A stretch of DNA of 6,242 nucleotides, taken from contig JACKKC010000061.1 in the NCBI GenBank assembly GCA_020637615.1, forward strand, positions 1-6,242, read 5' to 3'. This DNA comes from Rhodovulum sp. GTDB taxonomy: Bacteria; Pseudomonadota; Alphaproteobacteria; Rhodobacterales; Rhodobacteraceae. The position numbers were made by a program, and so were the translations under genes. Shown here piece by piece: positions 1-6,009 of this stretch. How positions within the stretch are numbered: the stretch's first letter is position 1; every line of letters starts with the position of its first letter. The notes beneath the pieces are model-generated. The model ran no database searches. It worked only from the letters and a program-made list of their open reading frames with translations, and had not been told where the DNA came from.

Positions 1-51
1 GAATCCGCCGAGCAGCAGGCAATTCGGGACCTCTATCTTCGCCGCAACTGA
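1..51 (+). CDS. Possible C-terminal end of an upstream gene (partial, unidentified)
   Basis: Frame 1 is open from the window edge and stops at TGA 49-51. It encodes 16 residues, ESAEQQAIRDLYLRRN, a charged, helix-like tail of the kind that ends many soluble bacterial proteins. The stop lies 41 nt before the preferred start of the nuclease gene, so the two could be co-transcribed. Frames 2 and 3 are also open across this short stretch, so an open frame alone proves little. The peptide is too short to assign to a family. The call rests on its ordinary amino-acid composition and the sensible spacing to the next gene. Confidence 0.35.
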   Translation, partial: ESAEQQAIRDLYLRRN

Positions 52-92
52 CATCGGGAAGAGCAAGGCATGGAAGTCGGGAGGAAATGGAA

Positions 93-1148
93 ATGCCGAA
101 GAGATGGACCGCCGTCGCTGGAGCCGCGGCCTTTGGCGCGTTGGTCACCTTCGTTCCCGAGGCGCGCGCATGGGATCATCCCGGACACATGGTGACTGCC
201 GCGATCGCATTCGCCGAAATCGAGCAGGCCCGCCCCGACCTGATCGACGTGCTCGGGCTGCTTTTCCTCAAGCACCCGGACCCGGCGCCTTTCTGGGTGG
301 CCTCAGGCGACGCCAAGGGCAAGGAACGCGTCCGGCGGATGTTCATCGAATGCGCACGCTGGCCGGACGACAACAAGTTCACGCTGAATGACCGCCTGAC
401 GTGGCATACTGCGCGGTGGGCCGTCGTCGCGGACGATGCCCCGACCGAAGCGAGAGCCGCGGCCGAGGCGCGGCGGGGCAAACCCGTGGGTCAGGCGATC
501 GAGGCCCTCAGGCTTGTGTCCGCCATGCTGTCGAATCCGGAGGCAGATCCTACGGAGCGCGCCTTCGCGCTGTGCTGGATGCTTCACATCGTCGGCGACA
601 TCCACCAGCCGATGCATGTCAGCGATCTCTTCTCGGCCGACTTTCCGACGGGCAACGCTGGCGCAACGATGAGCTATGTCCATGACCCGGTCACCGACCG
701 GCCGATCCCTCTGCACATACTCTGGGACAGCAACTTCCTGCGCGTTCCATCATTGGAGGAGGTTGACCGGAATGCGCAGTTGTTCGTGGCGAAGCATCCA
801 CGTTCTCTTTTTCCAGAACTGCAGCAGCATCCGCTCGGCGATCCGGATGCGTTTCAAGAGTGGGCGCTGGAGAGCAATCAGATCGCGGCTGACTGGGCGT
901 TCGACGTAAGGACAACCGCCGACCCGAACAAGGACCAACCCGCCGAAAAGCTCGTCCAGAACATGGTCAACTTCATCCTCAACGGTGTTTCGCCAGTGCA
1001 GGAAGCGCCCGAGTTGCCGCCCGGATACTGGGAGAGGCTACAGGATACGGCCGAACGTCGCATGACGTTGGCGGGATATCGCATTGCCGATATCATTCTG
1101 TCAGCGGCAGATCAGGTCGAAGCGCAAAGGCGGTTCATGGGACGCTGA
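93..1148 (+). CDS. Secreted S1/P1-family zinc-dependent nuclease
   Basis: Predicted exported phosphodiesterase of the S1/P1 family, three-zinc enzymes that cut single-stranded DNA and RNA and can release 3'-phosphates. Numbered from ATG 93 (351 aa), residues 1-26 form a signal peptide: Lys-Arg, a hydrophobic Ala-rich core, and ARA before the cut. Cleavage exposes Trp27, the N-terminal Trp that ligates zinc in this family. The other ligands are visible with family spacing: H32 (WDHPGH), D92 (ARWPDD), H105 (TWH), H165/D169/H175 (HIVGDIHQPMH) and H208/D212 (HILWD). A GN-G-G like segment lies at 187-190. ATG 93 is preferred over ATG 87 because GGGAGGA (79-85) sits 7 nt before 93 but only 1 nt before 87. 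The gene is less GC-rich than those to its right, which may mean transfer. The family call is firm; the natural substrate and whether it serves nutrient scavenging, defence or virulence cannot be read from sequence. Confidence 0.93.
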   Translation: MPKRWTAVAGAAAFGALVTFVPEARAWDHPGHMVTAAIAFAEIEQARPDLIDVLGLLFLKHPDPAPFWVASGDAKGKERVRRMFIECARWPDDNKFTLNDRLTWHTARWAVVADDAPTEARAAAEARRGKPVGQAIEALRLVSAMLSNPEADPTERAFALCWMLHIVGDIHQPMHVSDLFSADFPTGNAGATMSYVHDPVTDRPIPLHILWDSNFLRVPSLEEVDRNAQLFVAKHPRSLFPELQQHPLGDPDAFQEWALESNQIAADWAFDVRTTADPNKDQPAEKLVQNMVNFILNGVSPVQEAPELPPGYWERLQDTAERRMTLAGYRIADIILSAADQVEAQRRFMGR

Positions 1149-1523
1149 TCTTTGTCCCCCGGACACCGGCACATGCCCAGAAGAACGTCGCGAACATGCG
1201 CGGCCAGAGCCGTCCGCGAGGGGGCCTGATCCCGCCTTTCCGCTTTCCGGGAGTGGCCGCTCCGGGACCGCCGGAGACGATCGGGATGTTCGGCGAAGCG
1301 TCCGGCTCGCGAGGCGGAGCGGGGACCTGTCGCCGTCCATCGTATCTGTCCTGCCTCATGGGCTGGCATGCATCCCGCGCCTGGTGGCGGGCCGGAATCG
1401 GGGGAGCGCGGCGGGTTCGGATCGGCCCCTCCGGGGGGAGAAAGCGCTGGACATCCGGTTCGGGCTGCGGGTTTATCCGCTGTGGGTTCCGGCGCCTAAG
1501 TCCGGAAAGCGTCGGGGGGCAGG
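1149..1523. other. 375-nt intergenic stretch without a convincing gene
   Basis: Several frames are open on both strands here, but their translations are Arg/Gly/Ser/Pro-rich and lack recognisable motifs, as expected of random high-GC DNA. I see no intrinsic terminator after the nuclease gene, no transposase remnant and no tRNA. Weak dyads are present: CCCGC/GCGGG at 1374-1391, and GCGG-GTTTAT-CCGC at 1467-1480, about 45 nt before the dehydrogenase start. The second could belong to the promoter region of the sugar-acid operon. No -35/-10 pair is convincing. The stretch also marks a change in base composition, so it could hold a worn recombination junction or a decayed gene. Confidence 0.5.
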
Positions 1524-2261
1524 ATGGATCGACTGAAGGACAAGATCTGCGTCGTGACGGCGGCCGGCCAGGGCATCGGCCGGGCTTCGGCGCTGGCGAT
1601 GTTCGAGGAGGGCGCCCATGTGGTGGCCACCGACATCAATGCCGAGGCGCTGGAGGAGCTGAAGGGCCACGGGCTCGAGACCGCGCTGCTCGACGTGCGC
1701 GACGGCGCCGCGATCACCGCCTTCCGCGACCGGGTCGGCGGCGCGGACGTGCTCTTCAACTGCGCGGGTTTCGTGGAGCACGGCACGATCCTCGACTGCG
1801 ACGAGGCGAAATGGGCCTTCTCCTTCGATCTCAACGTCACGGCGATGTATCGCATGATCCGCGCCTTCCTGCCGGGGATGATCGCCAAGGGCTCGGGCTC
1901 GATCATCAACATGGCCTCGGTGGCGGGCTCGGTCGTGGCGGTGCCGAACCGCTTCGTCTACGGCGCCTCCAAGGCGGCGGTGATCGGCATGACCAAGTCG
2001 GTGGCGGCGGATTTCGTCACCACGGGCGTGCGCTGCAACTGCATCTGCCCGGGCACGGTGGAGAGCCCGTCGCTCGATGCGCGCATGCGCGCGCAGGGCG
2101 ATTACGAGGCCGCGCGCAAGGCCTTCGTCGCGCGCCAGCCGATCGGGCGGCTCGGCCGGCCCGAGGAGATCGCGGCGCTGGTGGTCTATCTGGCCTCCGA
2201 CGAATCGGCCTATACCACGGGCGGGGCGCATGTCATCGACGGCGGCTGGTCCAACGTCTGA
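1524..2261 (+). CDS. SDR-family dehydrogenase, DHRS6-like; probable 2-keto-3-deoxy-L-fuconate (or -rhamnonate) 4-dehydrogenase
   Basis: Classical short-chain dehydrogenase of 245 aa, a normal length, cytosolic. The nucleotide-binding motif is TAAGQGIG (12-19). Asp37 at the end of beta-2 (ATDIN) predicts NAD rather than NADP. NCAG is at 79-82, and the catalytic tetrad is N104, S132, Y146, K150. The C-terminal stretches GVRCNCICPGTVE, ASDESAY and IDGGWS closely resemble the vertebrate DHRS6 (BDH2) group and its bacterial relatives, including 2-keto-3-deoxy-L-fuconate dehydrogenases. The FAH-family gene begins 18 nt downstream, which fits oxidation of a 2-keto-3-deoxy sugar acid to the 2,4-diketo acid for cleavage by that hydrolase. 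A G-rich run (1514-1519, then AGG 1521-1523) precedes the ATG but is an untidy ribosome site; the start is supported by the normal MDRLKDK opening. Alternatives are a 3-hydroxybutyrate or other hydroxy-acid dehydrogenase. Family certain, substrate inferred from the neighbour. Confidence 0.9.
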   Translation: MDRLKDKICVVTAAGQGIGRASALAMFEEGAHVVATDINAEALEELKGHGLETALLDVRDGAAITAFRDRVGGADVLFNCAGFVEHGTILDCDEAKWAFSFDLNVTAMYRMIRAFLPGMIAKGSGSIINMASVAGSVVAVPNRFVYGASKAAVIGMTKSVAADFVTTGVRCNCICPGTVESPSLDARMRAQGDYEAARKAFVARQPIGRLGRPEEIAALVVYLASDESAYTTGGAHVIDGGWSNV

Positions 2262-2279
2262 ACTTCAGGGAGAAACCGT

Positions 2280-3122
2280 ATGAAACTGCTGCGTTTCGGG
2301 CCGTCCGGCCATGAGCGTCCCGGCCTGGTCGACGAGGGCGGCAAGATCCGCGACCTGTCGGGGCTGGTCGGGGACATCGGCGGCGAGGTCATCTCGGATG
2401 CCGGGATCGAGCGGCTGCGCGGCATCGATGCGCGGAACCTGCCGGAGGTCGATCCCTCGGTGCGGCTGGGGCCCTGCGTGGCGGGGACGAGCAAGTTCAT
2501 CTGCATCGGCCTGAACTATTCCGACCATGCCGCGGAGACCGGCATGGCGGTGCCGAGCGAGCCGATCATCTTCATGAAGGCCAATTCGGCGATCTGCGGT
2601 CCCGACGACCCGATCATCATCCCGCGCGGCTCGGAAAAGACCGATTGGGAGGTCGAGCTCGGCGTGGTGATCGGGACCCGGGCGAAATACGTCTCCGAGG
2701 CGGATGCCATGCGTCATGTCGCGGGCTATTGCGTGGTCAACGACGTCTCCGAGCGGGCCTTCCAGGCCGAGCGCCAGGGCCAGTGGACCAAGGGCAAGTC
2801 CTGCGACAATTTCGGCCAGACCGGCCCGTGGCTCGTGACGCGCGACGAGATCGCCGATCCACAGGCTTTGGGCATGTGGCTGACGGTCAATGGCGAGACG
2901 CGGCAGAAGGGCTCGACGGCGACCATGGTCTACGGCGTGGCGCATCTGGTGAGCTATCTCAGCCAGTTCATGTCGCTCCTGCCTGGCGACATCATCTCGA
3001 CCGGCACGCCGCCGGGCGTCGGCATGGGGATGAAGCCGCCGGTCTTCCTCAAGCCCGGCGACAAGGTCGCGCTCGGCATCGAGGGCCTGGGCGAGCAGAA
3101 CCAGGTCTGCGTGACCGACTGA
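2280..3122 (+). CDS. Fumarylacetoacetate hydrolase family protein; probable 2,4-diketo-3-deoxy-L-fuconate (or -rhamnonate) hydrolase
   Basis: A 280-aa FAH-fold enzyme, expected to cleave a C-C bond in a 2,4-diketo acid with a divalent metal. Residues 1-65 form the small N-terminal domain. The catalytic domain begins at FICIGLNYSDHAAE (73-86), with H83 and E86 as the likely catalytic pair. FMKAN (98-102) supplies K100. Metal ligands are E124 and E126 (DWEVELGVVIG) and D155 (VVNDVSER). A TKGKSCDNFGQTGPW segment and the late PGDIISTGTPPGVG loop are also typical. AGGGAG at 2267-2272 lies 7 nt before the ATG, a good ribosome site. With the preceding dehydrogenase it would finish the non-phosphorylative deoxy-sugar route, giving pyruvate and lactate. 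The same family includes acylpyruvases, homoprotocatechuate-pathway isomerases and oxaloacetate decarboxylases, so the substrate is inferred from the pairing. The GQTGPW segment differs slightly from the more usual GPxGPW form. Confidence 0.9.
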   Translation: MKLLRFGPSGHERPGLVDEGGKIRDLSGLVGDIGGEVISDAGIERLRGIDARNLPEVDPSVRLGPCVAGTSKFICIGLNYSDHAAETGMAVPSEPIIFMKANSAICGPDDPIIIPRGSEKTDWEVELGVVIGTRAKYVSEADAMRHVAGYCVVNDVSERAFQAERQGQWTKGKSCDNFGQTGPWLVTRDEIADPQALGMWLTVNGETRQKGSTATMVYGVAHLVSYLSQFMSLLPGDIISTGTPPGVGMGMKPPVFLKPGDKVALGIEGLGEQNQVCVTD

Positions 3123-3134
3123 TCAAGGGGCCTG

Positions 3135-3168
3135 CGGCGCGGCCTGCGGTCGCGCCGGGGCTTGGCCC
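3135..3168 (+). terminator. Tandem hairpins just after the FAH gene; possible U-poor terminator
   Basis: Twelve nt after the hydrolase stop is a perfect 7-bp inverted repeat, CGGCGCG (3135-3141) and CGCGCCG (3151-3157), with a 9-nt loop. It abuts a second small hairpin, GGGC-TTG-GCCC (3158-3168). The position suits the 3' end of the dehydrogenase-hydrolase transcript. No T-run follows, so this is not a textbook intrinsic terminator. It may act as a Rho-assisted stop or a 3'-end barrier, or be chance structure in GC-rich DNA. Confidence 0.35.
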
Positions 3169-3230
3169 GCACCGGGTTCGGCGGGGGCGGGGAGCGCCGC
3201 GGCGGCCGGCCCTCGGGTTCCTGGTTTCGC

Positions 3231-3288
3231 AACAATCAGTCGCGTTCCCGGCGGATTGTTCCCGGGAGGCGCAATGCGCAGATTGCGC
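3231..3288. promoter_or_regulatory. Operator-like inverted-repeat array upstream of doxX
   Basis: Two inverted repeats lie 44-101 nt before the doxX start. The first is AACAATC (3231-3237) with GATTGTT (3254-3260), perfect 7-bp arms and a 16-nt spacer. The second is GCGCAAT (3269-3275) with ATTGCGC (3282-3288), perfect 7-bp arms and a 6-nt spacer. GCGCA-A-TGCGC (3269-3279) is a further nested dyad. The core tetranucleotides alternate CAAT, ATTG, CAAT, ATTG. This A/T-containing symmetry stands out in very GC-rich DNA and looks like binding sites for a dimeric or tetrameric regulator, for example LysR-type. No regulator gene is in the window, so its identity is unknown. Confidence 0.45.
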
Positions 3289-3331
3289 GTGTCGGCGTGC
3301 TCCAGCGCCTCCCACCGAAAGGAAAGCCGCA

Positions 3332-3751
3332 ATGATCAATCTCTCCAGCCTGGCGGCCCTCGCGGGTCGCGTTCTCATCGCCCTCGTCTTCATCCCCGCC
3401 GGATTCGGCAAGTTCGGCGACATCGCCGGGACCATGGCCTACACCGCCTCGGGCGGCCTGCCGGGCGTGTTCGGTCTCGGCGCCGGGGCGCTGGAACTGC
3501 TCGGCGGACTCGCTATCCTCGTGGGCTGGCAGACGCGCTGGGCGGCTCTCGGCCTCGCCGGCTTCGCGCTGCTGGCCGGCTATCTCTACCACTACATTCC
3601 GGCCCAGGGTCTCGAGGGTTTCGACGCCGTGCTGCAGACCCTGATGTTCCAGAAGAACCTCGCCATCGCCGGCGGCCTGCTGATCCTCGCCGGTCTCGGC
3701 GCCGGCGGGCTCTCGCTCGACGCCCGGCAGGGACGGCTGGTCGCGGCCTGA
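3332..3751 (+). CDS. DoxX-family integral membrane protein
   Basis: Small inner-membrane protein of 139 aa, the normal DoxX size, with four predicted membrane segments at about 7-26, 45-65, 69-88 and 106-126. Family features include R13 and the F-x-x-x-G-x-x-K pattern (F20, G24, K27) in and after helix 1, and E55 in helix 2 (GALELLGG). AGGA (3320-3323) lies 8 nt before the ATG and fixes the start. DoxX-like proteins are quinone- or redox-associated membrane proteins, some linked to detoxification and oxidative stress, but no precise reaction can be stated for this one. It stands alone between two spacers, with the repeat array just upstream as its likely control region. The hydrolase gene ends 209 nt before it, so it is probably a separate transcription unit. 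Family call strong, function uncertain. Confidence 0.88.
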   Translation: MINLSSLAALAGRVLIALVFIPAGFGKFGDIAGTMAYTASGGLPGVFGLGAGALELLGGLAILVGWQTRWAALGLAGFALLAGYLYHYIPAQGLEGFDAVLQTLMFQKNLAIAGGLLILAGLGAGGLSLDARQGRLVAA

Positions 3752-3817
3752 GCCCCGCTGCCGCAAGGCCATCCCGCCGATCCCGACCCGCGGCCCGCGC
3801 CGACATCCCCCGGACCC

Positions 3818-3847
3818 AAAAAGGTGAGGCGCCAGTGGCGCCTTGCC
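3818..3847 (-). terminator. Intrinsic terminator of the minus-strand MFS gene
   Basis: Stem GGTGAGGCGCC (3823-3833), loop AGT, stem GGCGCCTTGCC (3837-3847): 11 bp with seven consecutive Watson-Crick pairs next to the loop and two G-U type pairs outside them. Read on the minus strand, the stem is followed directly by five T (complement of A 3818-3822), the standard intrinsic-terminator order. It lies about 200 nt past the transporter stop, so that transcript would have a long 3' untranslated region. On the plus strand no T-run follows, so it would be a weaker stop for doxX. Confidence 0.65.
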
Positions 3848-3961
3848 CGGTGCGGTCGCCCGGAGGCGCAAGCCGCAGGGCGAGGGCGGGCAGCACCACC
3901 GTCGGCTGAGGATCGGGACGGGGCGGCCCTGGAAGGCGCGCTTGCGTGCCGGCCCCGGGGA

Positions 3962-3994
3962 GGGCCGACGCGGCCCGATCGACACCGGTCGATC
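3962..3994. repeat. Two abutting perfect hairpins
   Basis: GGGCCG-ACG-CGGCCC (3962-3976) is followed with no gap by GATCGAC-ACCG-GTCGATC (3977-3994). Both stems are perfect (6 and 7 bp) with loops of 3 and 4 nt. Neither has a T-run on either side. They lie about 50 nt past the transporter stop codon, so they could protect or fold the 3' end of its mRNA, or be a small palindromic repeat element. Only one copy of the arrangement was seen in the window. Confidence 0.4.
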
Positions 3995-4044
3995 AGGCTG
4001 GGGAACCCCGGCGCCGGACAGGTTGAGGGTCGACGGTGCGGCTA

Positions 4045-5271
4045 TCAGACGGTGCGGCGGCGGCTGAGGACCAGCCAGATCAGCGCGCTGCCGGCCAGCG
4101 CCAGCATCGGGATCATCGCCAGATTGACCGCCTTCCAGCCGGCCACCGCGTCGCCGCCGATGCAGTTCATCAGCCCGCCCGAGGCGAGCGAGGCGAGCCC
4201 GACCAGCCCGAAGACCGCAAAATCGTTCATGCCCTGCACCCTTCCGCGCTCCTCGGGCCGATGGGCGCCGGTCAGCATCGCCGTGGCGCCGATGAAGCCG
4301 AAGTTCCAGCCGAGCCCGAGCAGGACCAGGGCGACGAAGAAGTTCGTGAGCTCCACCCCGGCCAGCCCGACCAGCCCCGCGCAGGCGAGGATCACCAGCC
4401 CGGTCGCGATGATCCGCTCTGCGCCGAAGCGTGCGATCAGGTTGCCGGTGAAGAAGGAGGGCGCGAACATGGCCAGCACATGCGCGCTCACCACATTGGC
4501 CGCGTCCGCGGTGGCGAAGCCGCAGCCGACGATGGCGAGCGGCGTCGAGGTCATCACCAGGTTCATCAGCGCGTAGGAGACCATGCCGCAGAGCATCGCC
4601 ACGCCGATGCGGGGGTCGCGCACCAGATCCCAGTGGCTGCGCGCCCGCGGCCCGTCGGCGGCCGGCGGCGCGGGGCGCGGGCTGTCGAGGAACCAGAAGA
4701 CGCCGGCGCCGAGGAGGTTGAGCGCCACGACCGCGAGATAGGCGCCGGCGAAGGGGATCGGCGCGAGGGCGTCGGCGGTGAGCTTCACCATCTGCGGCCC
4801 CACGATCGCCGAGGCGAGGCCGGCGGCCATGACCCAGGAGATCGCCTTGGGCCGGTATCCCTCGCTGGCGCCGTCGGTGGCGGCGAAGCGGTAGAAGCCC
4901 TGCGCCGACATGTAGAGGCCGGAGAGCGCCGAGCCGGCGAGGAAGAGCCCGAAGGATCCGACGATCAGCGCCCAGGCGCAGAGCGCGCCGCCGAGCGCGC
5001 CGCCGGCCGTCCCGACCAGGAAGCCGGCGGTGCGGCCGCGCTTCTGCATCAGGTTCGACAGGATTGGGGCGGAGAGCATCGAACCGAACACGATCAGCGA
5101 AATCGGCAGGGTCGCGAGGCATCCGATCGGCGAGAGCATCTGCCCCGCCAGCCCGCCGAGGATGAAGGAGACCGGCATCTGGCTGCCGAGGATCACCTGC
5201 GCCGCCACCAGCACGCGCAGGTTGCGCCGCGCGCGGATGTCGGGATCGAGGAGGGGCGCGGCGACGGACAT
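4045..5271 (-). CDS. Major facilitator superfamily transporter, 12 TM
   Basis: Polytopic inner-membrane secondary transporter of 408 aa, a normal MFS length. About twelve hydrophobic segments are arranged six plus six, separated by a hydrophilic, Pro/Arg-rich central loop at about 196-222 (DSPRPAPP to HWDLVRDPR). The loop between helices 2 and 3 carries SNLMQKRGRTAGF (72-84), a motif-A-like segment lacking the usual Asp. The second half has the corresponding TGNLIARFGAERII. A conserved-looking FYRFAATDGASEGYRPKA segment (126-143) follows helix 4. No signature identifies the cargo. The ATG at 5269-5271 has no strong ribosome site (GATAGAAG lies before it), but no better start is seen. It diverges from the glycosylase gene with an 87-nt shared upstream region. 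Substrates could be drugs, vitamins or metabolites. Confidence 0.88.
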   Translation of the reverse strand: MSVAAPLLDPDIRARRNLRVLVAAQVILGSQMPVSFILGGLAGQMLSPIGCLATLPISLIVFGSMLSAPILSNLMQKRGRTAGFLVGTAGGALGGALCAWALIVGSFGLFLAGSALSGLYMSAQGFYRFAATDGASEGYRPKAISWVMAAGLASAIVGPQMVKLTADALAPIPFAGAYLAVVALNLLGAGVFWFLDSPRPAPPAADGPRARSHWDLVRDPRIGVAMLCGMVSYALMNLVMTSTPLAIVGCGFATADAANVVSAHVLAMFAPSFFTGNLIARFGAERIIATGLVILACAGLVGLAGVELTNFFVALVLLGLGWNFGFIGATAMLTGAHRPEERGRVQGMNDFAVFGLVGLASLASGGLMNCIGGDAVAGWKAVNLAMIPMLALAGSALIWLVLSRRRTV

Positions 5272-5358
5272 GGCGCGCTTCTATCCGGCCCGGCGGGCGG
5301 TTCCAAGCGGCGTTTGGGGGATGTTCGCGGCAGGGCGGGCCATGCTAGAGGCGCAGCC
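5272..5358. promoter_or_regulatory. Divergent promoter region between the MFS and glycosylase genes
   Basis: The 87 nt between two divergent starts must hold the start-proximal control sequence of both genes unless promoters lie inside the opposite gene. ATGCTA at 5342-5347 resembles a -10 element for the plus strand and would place transcription start only a few nt before the glycosylase ATG. No convincing -35 is seen at 16-18 nt. No clear minus-strand promoter was recognised. The assignment rests mainly on gene geometry. Confidence 0.25.
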
Positions 5359-5991
5359 ATGGTCGGGCGCATCATCGAGACGGCGGAGGACGTGGCGGAG
5401 GGGGCCGCATGGCTGGCCCGCGCCGAGCCGCGCTTCGCCGAGGCGCTCGTCCTCACCGGGCCGCTGCCGCTGCGCCGCCGCCCGGACGGTTTCGCGACGC
5501 TGCTCTCGGCCATCGTCAGCCAGCAGGTCTCCACCGCCGCGGCGACGGCGATCTGGGGGCGGGTGGAGGCGCTCGGCGCGCATCACGCGCCGGCGGCACT
5601 CGCCGCCGCCAGCGACGAGGCGCTGCGCGGCTGCGGCCTGTCGCGCCAGAAGATCGCCTATGCCCGCGCCATCGCCGAGAGCGGGATCGATTTCGAGGCG
5701 CTGCGCGCGATGCCCGATGCCGAGTTGGTGGCGGCGCTGACCCGCATCAAGGGCGTGGGCGTCTGGACGGCGGAGATCTACGCGATGTTCTCGCTGGGAA
5801 GGGCGGATGTCTTCGCTCCGGGCGACCTGGCGCTGCGCGACGCCGCGCACCGGCTTTTCGAGCTCGAGGCCCGCCCGAGCGAGAAGGCGCTGCGCGAGTT
5901 GGCGCTCGACTGGTCGCCCTGGCGCGCGGTGGCGGCGCGGCTGCTCTGGTCCTATTATCGCGTCGTCAACCGGCGCGAGGGGGTTCGTTGA
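5359..5991 (+). CDS. DNA-3-methyladenine glycosylase, AlkA-like HhH-GPD family
   Basis: Base-excision repair enzyme of 210 aa that should remove alkylated purines, such as 3-methyladenine, by cleaving the N-glycosidic bond. The helix-hairpin-helix DNA-binding motif is IKGVGVWTAEIY (130-141). The catalytic aspartate is D156 in FAPGDLALRDA. Supporting family motifs are LLSAIVSQQVS (48-58) and the GLSRQKI segment (93-99). At 210 aa it is the short bacterial form: it has the HhH-GPD core but lacks the N-terminal domain of E. coli AlkA (about 280 aa). ATG 5359 is chosen because AGAGG (5347-5351) lies 7 nt upstream and a stop (TAG 5345-5347-type) blocks the earlier ATG at 5342. No ada or other alkylation-response gene is adjacent. 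The family is clear; preference among alkylated bases is not. Confidence 0.92.
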   Translation: MVGRIIETAEDVAEGAAWLARAEPRFAEALVLTGPLPLRRRPDGFATLLSAIVSQQVSTAAATAIWGRVEALGAHHAPAALAAASDEALRGCGLSRQKIAYARAIAESGIDFEALRAMPDAELVAALTRIKGVGVWTAEIYAMFSLGRADVFAPGDLALRDAAHRLFELEARPSEKALRELALDWSPWRAVAARLLWSYYRVVNRREGVR

Positions 5992-6009
5992 CCGCCCGTG
6001 TAGGGGGAT

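Larger units (their letters stand above)
3752..4044. other. 293-nt convergent intergenic spacer rich in dyads
   Basis: This spacer separates the ends of the doxX gene (plus strand) and the transporter gene (minus strand). Its open frames give Arg/Pro-rich translations with no motif, so I assign no gene. It holds the minus-strand terminator at 3818-3847 and two abutting perfect hairpins at 3962-3994. An 11-bp direct repeat, GACGGTGCGGC, at 4032-4042 and 4048-4058 straddles the transporter stop codon. There is no clear plus-strand terminator with a T-run for doxX. Confidence 0.5.

Noticed and set aside
1374..1391. CCCGC/GCGGG dyad as a terminator of the nuclease gene
   Set aside because: It is over 200 nt past the stop, has only 5 bp and no T-run; dyads of this strength are expected by chance in such GC-rich DNA.
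1196..2314. 372-codon plus-strand frame covering the gap and the dehydrogenase gene
   Set aside because: It is a shadow frame of the dehydrogenase with Arg/Gly-rich sequence and no domain; the dehydrogenase frame carries all SDR motifs.
3236..5122. Very long minus-strand open frame (628 codons) overlapping doxX and the transporter
   Set aside because: Its translation is a run of Arg, Ala, Gly and Pro without motifs, and it is antisense to doxX and out of frame with the transporter. Such open frames arise from strong GC3 bias in real genes.
4036..5358. Long plus-strand extension upstream of the glycosylase, in frame with it
   Set aside because: The extension is antisense to the transporter and low in complexity (Glu/Arg/Gly/His-rich). 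The glycosylase motifs begin only after ATG 5359, which has a ribosome site, so no fusion protein is supported.
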